Source: Artemisia argyi
Taxonomy: Eukaryota; Streptophyta; Magnoliopsida; Asterales; Asteraceae
Length of the DNA stretch: 64,000 bases
Assembly (NCBI GenBank): GCA_030686995.1
Contig: CM060709.1
Location: 12,918,872 to 12,982,871 of the forward strand
Direction: 5' to 3'
Part shown: piece by piece, positions 57,701 to 64,000 of the stretch
Numbering within the stretch: position 1 is the first letter of the stretch
How the letters are laid out: every line of letters starts with the position of its first letter
The notes under the pieces: generated by a model
The model's input: only the letters and a program-made list of their open reading frames with translations
Told to the model about the DNA's origin: nothing
The model's database searches: none
Translations under genes and position numbers: made by a program

Positions 57701-60700
57701 AAGTTGGGGATAGTGAAGGTGTAATTGTTCTAGTAAATGAAAAGTGAAAGTGGAAGCTGAAATTACCATTTTACCCTTACCTTAATCCAGTAAGGGATTA
57801 AATATGTCATACATTTGGTCTTTCAGGGATGATATTTGCTAATAATATATGTAAAAGATAATTAGTGCCAAATTTGATGAACCACACAGATGATTTTTGC
57901 AATTTACTCCATATAATACGATTTTTAATATCATTTTATTTTTCTTTGAATATATACGATTTTGAATATCATTTTCTTTTTCTTCTGAAACTAAAGTATA
58001 TCAGTTGTGGAATTCTTGATTAAGAAAATGTGTTTAGAATGATTTTGGTTTTAGAGCAATAACAACACCTAGGAGGTTAATGATGGTGGAGGTTTGAAGG
58101 TTGTAGATTCTGTAAGAGGTGGCCAGAATCTGGTGAGAGATAGTCACCGCTGCCATCGATATTACAACCGACGGTAACATAACCGCCGCTAGCACCATCA
58201 CCATACACCGTTTCCATTGTATGTGTATAGTTTACTCACAAAATATAGATTTGTGTGCTAAAAGTAGGATGGTGGTGTTATTGAAGAGACAAGAAAATGA
58301 TAGTAGATGCATGTTTAGGAGGTGGGTGATGATGACTTTGGTAGAAGTTGGGGATAATGAAGGTGTAATTGTTCTGGAAAATGAAAAGTTAAAGTGTAAG
58401 CTGAAATTACCATTTTACCCTTACCTTAATCCAGTAAGGGATTCAATATGTCATACATTTGGTCTTTCAGGGATGATATTTGCTAATAATATATGTAAAA
58501 GATGATTAGTGCCAAATTTGATGAACCACACAGATGATTTTTGCAATTTACTCCATATAATACGATTTTTAACATCATTTTCTTTTTCTTTGAATATATA
58601 CGATTTTGAATATCATTTTCTTTTTTTCTTAAACTAAAGTATATCAGTTGTGGAATTCTTGATTAAGAAAATGTGTTTAGAATGATTTTGGTTTTAGAGC
58701 AATAACAACACCTAGGCGGTTAATGATGGTGGAGGTTTGAAGGTTGTAGATTCTGCAAGAGGTGGCCAGAATCCGGTGAGAGATAGTCACCGCTGCCATC
58801 GATATTACAACCGACGGTAACATAACCGCGGCTACCACCATCACCATACACCGTTTCCAGTGTGTGTGTGTAGTTTACTCACAAAATATAGATTTGTGTG
58901 CTAAAAGTAGGATGGTGGTGTTATTGAAGAGACAAGAAAATGAAAGTAGATGCATGTTTAGGAGGTGGGTGATGATGACTTTGGTAGAAGTTGGGGATAG
59001 TGAAGGTGTAATTGTTCTGGTAAATGAAAAGTGAAAGTGGAAGCTGAAATTACCATTTTACCCTTACCTTAATCCAGTAAGGGATTAAATATGTCATACA
59101 TTTGGTCTTTCAGGGATGATATTTGCTAATAATATATGTAAAAGATGATTAGTGCCAAATTTGATGAACCACACGGATGATTTTTGCAATTTACTCCATA
59201 TAATACGATTTTTAATATCATTTTCTTTTTCTTTGAATATATACGATTTTGAATATCATTTTCTTTTTCTTCTGAAACTAAAGTATATTAGTTGTGGAAT
59301 TCTTGATTAAGAAAATGTGTTTAGAATGATTTTGGTTTTAGAGCAATAACAACACCTAGGCGGTTAATGATGGTGGAGGTTTGAAGGTTGTAGATTCTGC
59401 AAGAGGTGGCCAGAATCCGGTGAGAGATAGTCACCGCTGCCATCGACATTACAACCGACGGTAACATAACCGCCGCTACCACCATCACCATACACCGTTT
59501 CCATTGGATGTGTGTAGTTTACTCACAAAATATAGATTTGTGTGTTAAAAGTAGGATGGTGGTGTTATTGAAGAGACAAGAAAATGATAGTAGATGCATG
59601 TTTAGGAGGTGGGTGATGATGACTTTGGTAGAAGTTGGGGATAGTGAAGGTGTAATTGTTCTGGTAAATGAAAAGTTAAAGTGTAAGCTGAAATTACCAT
59701 TTTACCCTTACCTTAATCCAGTATGGGATTCAATATGTCATACATTTGGTCTTTCAGGGATGATATTTGCTAATAATATATGTAAAAGATAATTAGTGCC
59801 AAATTTGATGAACCACACAGATGATTTTTGCAATTTACTCCATATAATACGATTTTTAATATCATTTTCTTTTTCTTTGAATATATACGATTTTGAATAT
59901 CATTTTCTTTTTCTTCTGAAACTAAAGTATATCAGTTGTGGAATTCTTGATTAAGAAAATGTGTTTAGAATGATTTTGGTTTTAGAGCAATAACAACACC
60001 TAGGAGGTTAATGATGGTGGAGGTTTGAAGGTTGTAGATTCTGTAAGAGGTGGCCAGAATCTGGTGAGAGATAGTCACCGCTGCCATCGATATTACAACC
60101 GACGGTAACATAACCGCCGCTAGCACCATCACCATACACCGTTTCCATTGTATGTGTATAGTTTACTCACAAAATATTGATTTGTGTGCTAAAAGTAGGA
60201 TGGTGGTGTTATTGAAGAGACAAGAAAATGATAGTAGATGCATGTTTAGGAGGTGGGTGATGATGACTTTGGTAGAAGTTGGGGATAATGAAGGTGTAAT
60301 TGTTCTGGAAAATGAAAAGTTAAAGTGTAAGCTGAAATTACCATTTTACCCTTACCTTAATCCAGTAAGGGATTCAATATGTCATACATTTGGTCTTTCA
60401 GGGATGATATTTGCTAATAATATATGTAAAAGATGATTTGTGCCAAATTTGATGAACCACACAGATGATTTTTGCAATTTACTCCATATAATACGATTTT
60501 TAATATCATTTTCTTTTTCTTTGAATATATACGATTTTGAATATCATTTTCTTTTTCTTCTTAAACTAAAGTATATCAGTTGTGGAATTCTTGATTAAGA
60601 AAATGTGTTTAGAATGATTTTGGTTTTAGAGCAATAACAACACCTAGGCGGTTAATGATGGTGGAGGTTTGAAGGTTGTAGATTCTGCAAGAGGTGGCCA

Positions 60701-63700
60701 GAATCCGGTGAGAGATAGTCACCGCTGCCATCGATATTACAACCGACGGTAACATAACCGCGGCTACCACCATCACCATACACCGTTTCCAGTGTATGTG
60801 TGTAGTTTACTCACAAAATATAGATTTGTGTGCTAAAAGTAGGACGGTGGTGTTATTGAAGAGACAAGAAAATGAAAGTAGATGCATGTTTAGGAGGTGG
60901 GTGATGATGACTTTGGTAGAAGTTGGGGATAGTGAAGGTGTAATTGTTCTAGTAAATGAAAAGTGAAAGTGGAAGCTGAAATTACCAATTTACCCTTACC
61001 TTAATCCAGTAAGGGATTAAATATGTCATACATTTGGTCTTTCAGGGATGATATTTGCTAATAATATATGTAAAAGATAATTAGTGCCAAATTTGATGAA
61101 CCACACAGATGATTTTTGCAATTTACTCCATATAATACGATTTTTAATATCATTTTATTTTTCTTTGAATATATACGATTTTGAATATCATTTTCTTTTT
61201 CTTCTGAAACTAAAGTATATCAGTTGTGGAATTCTTGATTAAGAAAATGTGTTTAGAATGATTTTGGTTTTAGAGCAATAACAACACCTAGGAGGTTAAT
61301 GATGGTGGAGGTTTGAAGGTTGTAGATTCTGTAAGAGGTGGCCAGAATCTGGTGAGAGATAGTCACCGCTGCCATCGATATTACAACCGACGGTAACATA
61401 ACCGCCGCTAGCACCATCACCATACACCGTTTCCATTGTATGTGTATAGTTTACTCACAAAATATAGATTTGTGTGCTAAAAGTAGGATGGTGGTGTTAT
61501 TGAAGAGACAAGAAAATGATAGTAGATGCATGTTTAGGAGGTGGGTGATGATGACTTTGGTAGAAGTTGGGGATAATGAAGGTGTAATTGTTCTGGAAAA
61601 TGAAAAGTTAAAGTGTAAGCTGAAATTACCATTTTACCCTTACCTTAATCCAGTAAGGGATTCAATATGTCATACATTTGGTCTTTCAGGGATGATATTT
61701 GCTAATAATATATGTAAAAGATGATTAGTGCAAAATTTGATGAACCATACAGATGATTTTTGCAATTTACTCCATATAATACGATTTTTAACATCATTTT
61801 CTTTTTCTTTGAATATATACGATTTTGAATATCATTTTCTTTTTTTCTTAAACTAAAGTATATCAGTTGTGGAATTCTTGATTAAGAAAATGTGTTTAGA
61901 ATGATTTTGGTTTTAGAGCAATAACAACACCTAGGCGGTTAATGATGGTGGAGGTTTGAAGGTTGTAGATTCTGCAAGAGGTGGCCAGAATCCGGTGAGA
62001 GATAGTCACCGCTGCCATCGATATTACAACCGACGGTAACATAACCGCGGCTACCACCATCACCATACACCGTTTCCTGTGTATGTGTGTAGTTTACTCA
62101 CAAAATATAGATTTGTGTGCTAAAAGTAGGATGGTGGTGTTATTAAAGAGACAAGAAAATGAAAGTAGATGCATGTTTAGGAGGTGGGTGATGATGACTT
62201 TGGTAGAAGTTGGGGATAGTGAAGGTGTAATTGTTCTAGTAAATGAAAAGTTAAAGTGGAAGCTGAAATTACCATTTTACCCTTACCTTAATCCAGTAAG
62301 GGATTAAATATGTCATACATTTGGTCTTTCAGGGATGATATTTGCTAATAATATATGTAAAAGATGATTAGTGCCAAATTTGATGAACCACACGGATGAT
62401 TTTTGCAATTTACTCCATATAATACGATTTTTAATATCATTTTCTTTTTCTTTGAATATATACGATTTTGAATATCATTTTCTTTTTCTTCTGAAACTAA
62501 AGTATATTAGTTGTGGAATTCTTGATTAAGAAAATGTGTTTAGGATGATTTTGGTTTTAGAGCAATAACAACACCTAGGCGGTTAATGATGGTGGAGGTT
62601 TGAAGGTTGTAGATTTTGCAAGAGGTGGCCAGAATCCGGTGAGAGATAGTCACCGCTGCCATCGACATTACAACCGACGGTAACATAACCGCCGCTACCA
62701 CCATCACCATACACCGTTTCCATTGTATGTGTGTAGTTTACTCACAAAATATAGATTTGTGTGCTAAAAGTAGGATGGTGGTGTTATTGAAGAGACAAGA
62801 AAATGATAGTAGATGCGTGTTTAGGAGGTGGGTGATGATGACTTTGGTAGAAGTTGGGGATAGTGAAGGTGTAATTGTTCTGGTAAATGAAAAGTTAAAG
62901 TGTAAGCTGAAATTACCATTTTACCCTTACCTTAATCCAGTAAGGGATTCAATATGTCATACATTTGGTCTTTCAGGGATGATATTTGCTAATAATATAT
63001 GTAAAAGATAATTAGTGCCAAATTTGATGAACCACACAGATGATTTTTGCAATTTACTCCATATAATACGATTTTTAATATCATTTTCTTTTTCTTTGAA
63101 TATATACGATTTTGAATATCATTTTCTTTTTCTTCTGAAACTAAAGTATATCAGTTGTGGAATTCTTGATTAAGAAAATGTGTTTAGAATGATTTTGGTT
63201 TTAGAGCAATAACAACACCTAGGAGGTTAATGATGGTGGAGGTTTGAAGGTTGTAGATTCTGTAAGAGGTGGCCAGAATCTGGTGAGAGATAGTCACCGC
63301 TGCCATCGATATTACAACCGACGGTAACATAACCGCCGCTAGCACCATCACCATACACCGTTTCCAGTGTATGTGTGTAGTTTACTCACAAAATATAGAT
63401 TTGTGTGCTAAAAGTAGGATGGTGGTGTTATTGAAGAGACAAGAAAATGAAAGTGGATGCATGTTTAGGAGGTGGGTGATGATGACTTTGGTAGAAGTTG
63501 GGGATAGTGAAGGTGTAATTGTTCTGGTAAATGAAAAGTGAAAGTGTAAGCTGAAATTACCATTTTACCCTTACCTTAATCCAGTAAGGGATTTAATATG
63601 TCATACATTTGGTCTTTCAGGGATGATATTTGCTAATAATATATGTAAAAGATGATTAGTGCCAAATTTGATGAACCACACGGATGGTTTTTGCAATTTA

Positions 63701-64000
63701 CTCCATATAATACGATTTTTATTATCATTATCTTTGAATATATACGATTTTGAATATTATTTTCTTTTTCTTCTGAAACTAAAGTATATTAGTTGTGGAA
63801 TTCTTGATTAAGAAAATGTGTTTAGAATGATTTTGGTTCTAGAGCAATAACAACACCTAGGCGGTTAATGATGGTGGGGGTTTGAAGGTTGTAGATTCTG
63901 CAAGGGGTGGCCAGAATCCGGTGAGAGATAGTCACCGCTGCCATCGACATTACAACCGACGGTAACATAACCACCGCTACCACCATCACCACACACCGTT
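45768..64000 (+). repeat. Satellite array: about 28 units of 644 bp built from a MULE-type right end
   Basis: Homologous points recur at 46050, 46633, 47277, 47921, 48565, 49209, 49853, 50496, 51140, 51784, 52427, 53071, 53715 and on to 63371, every 643-644 bp. The exception is the first step (583 bp), because unit 0 lacks 60 bp between two ATGA words. Each unit runs from ATAATACGATTTTTAATATC through a unique middle (GGTGGCCAGAATCCGGTGAG, ACCACCATCACCATACACCG) to the transposon end GATGATTTTTGCAATTTACT. Core units are near identical. Unit 0 and the last partial unit (after about 63680) are visibly diverged. Three main sequence types alternate. The array continues past the window, so its total size is unknown. 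No transposase or known satellite family is recognised. Confidence 0.95.
46633..46917 (+). other. Representative 94-codon open frame of the array unit (probably not a gene)
   Basis: In about half of the units the frame MCIVYSQNIDLCAKSRMVVL runs 94 codons to NNICKR and a stop; further copies start at 47921, 48565, 49853, 51784, 53071, 53715, 55646, 58221, 59508 (there from TTG), 60152, 61440 and 62727. Its last third (KLPFYPYLNPVRDSICHTFG and on) is simply the translated inverted repeat of the transposon end. In the other unit type the frame is cut at AAAAGTGA, or after NPVRD by a TAA. There is no splice, promoter or domain evidence. Conservation is explained by recent copying of the DNA. Confidence 0.6.

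Noticed and set aside
45768..64000. CRISPR-like array
   Set aside because: The repeated unit is 644 bp with no short spacers, in a plant genome, and contains transposon termini. It is a satellite array.
45768..64000. Centromeric satellite
   Set aside because: Unit length is outside the usual 150-180 bp and the array starts at a transposon end beside genes. Not excluded, but nothing in the sequence supports a centromere.

Overview
This window looks like nuclear DNA of a flowering plant, probably a eudicot. The evidence is one intact five-exon gene for a chloroplast group II intron splicing factor (CAF1 type), a plant-type tRNA-Gly(GCC), a plant Helitron with intron-split Rep/helicase exons, a Stowaway element with the plant CTCCCTCCGTCCCA-type end, and many AT-rich hAT and Mutator-like (MULE) elements. 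I cannot fix the family; the repeat style would fit Asteraceae, but that is only an impression.

Layout. 1-7400 is AT-rich intergenic DNA with a hairpin, a 953-bp hAT element with an 8-bp target duplication, a poly(A)-tailed retroposed insert flanked by a 28-bp duplication, and scattered exon-like pieces on the minus strand. 7418-12884 holds two giant palindromic MULE-type elements whose arms are filled with a roughly 20-bp ACGTTTTCGTCC-type minisatellite, separated by a hAT element and a short 9-bp-duplication element. 13314-18753 is a decayed Helitron on the minus strand: eight exons, all joined in phase 1, encoding an HUH Rep and the start of a helicase, which then jumps to an unrelated tail. 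18829-31000 is a graveyard: a 1.4-kb inverted repeat, exons of a hotdog-fold thioesterase in three broken copies, a kinase exon fragment, a second Helitron 3' end and the tRNA gene. 31140-31600 holds further Helitron-like exons. 32188-34500 has a Stowaway element and locally duplicated promoter-like DNA.

35183-39759 is the one clearly functional protein gene (CAF1-like, two CRM domains). 40068-45434 has nested hAT elements, a retroposon tail and poly(A)/poly(T) insertions.

45583-64000 is the most striking part. A single left MULE-type terminus is followed by about 28 head-to-tail copies of a 644-bp unit, each carrying the right terminus. This is a satellite array born from one end of a transposon. 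Its core is homogeneous, its edges are diverged, and blocks of units have been re-copied. The array runs off the window end.

Most long reading frames here (the YVFARF-like frames at 7.6-8.8 and 10.9-12.6 kb, and the 94-codon frames of the array) are repeat artefacts. Everything is read by eye; no search or alignment program was run.
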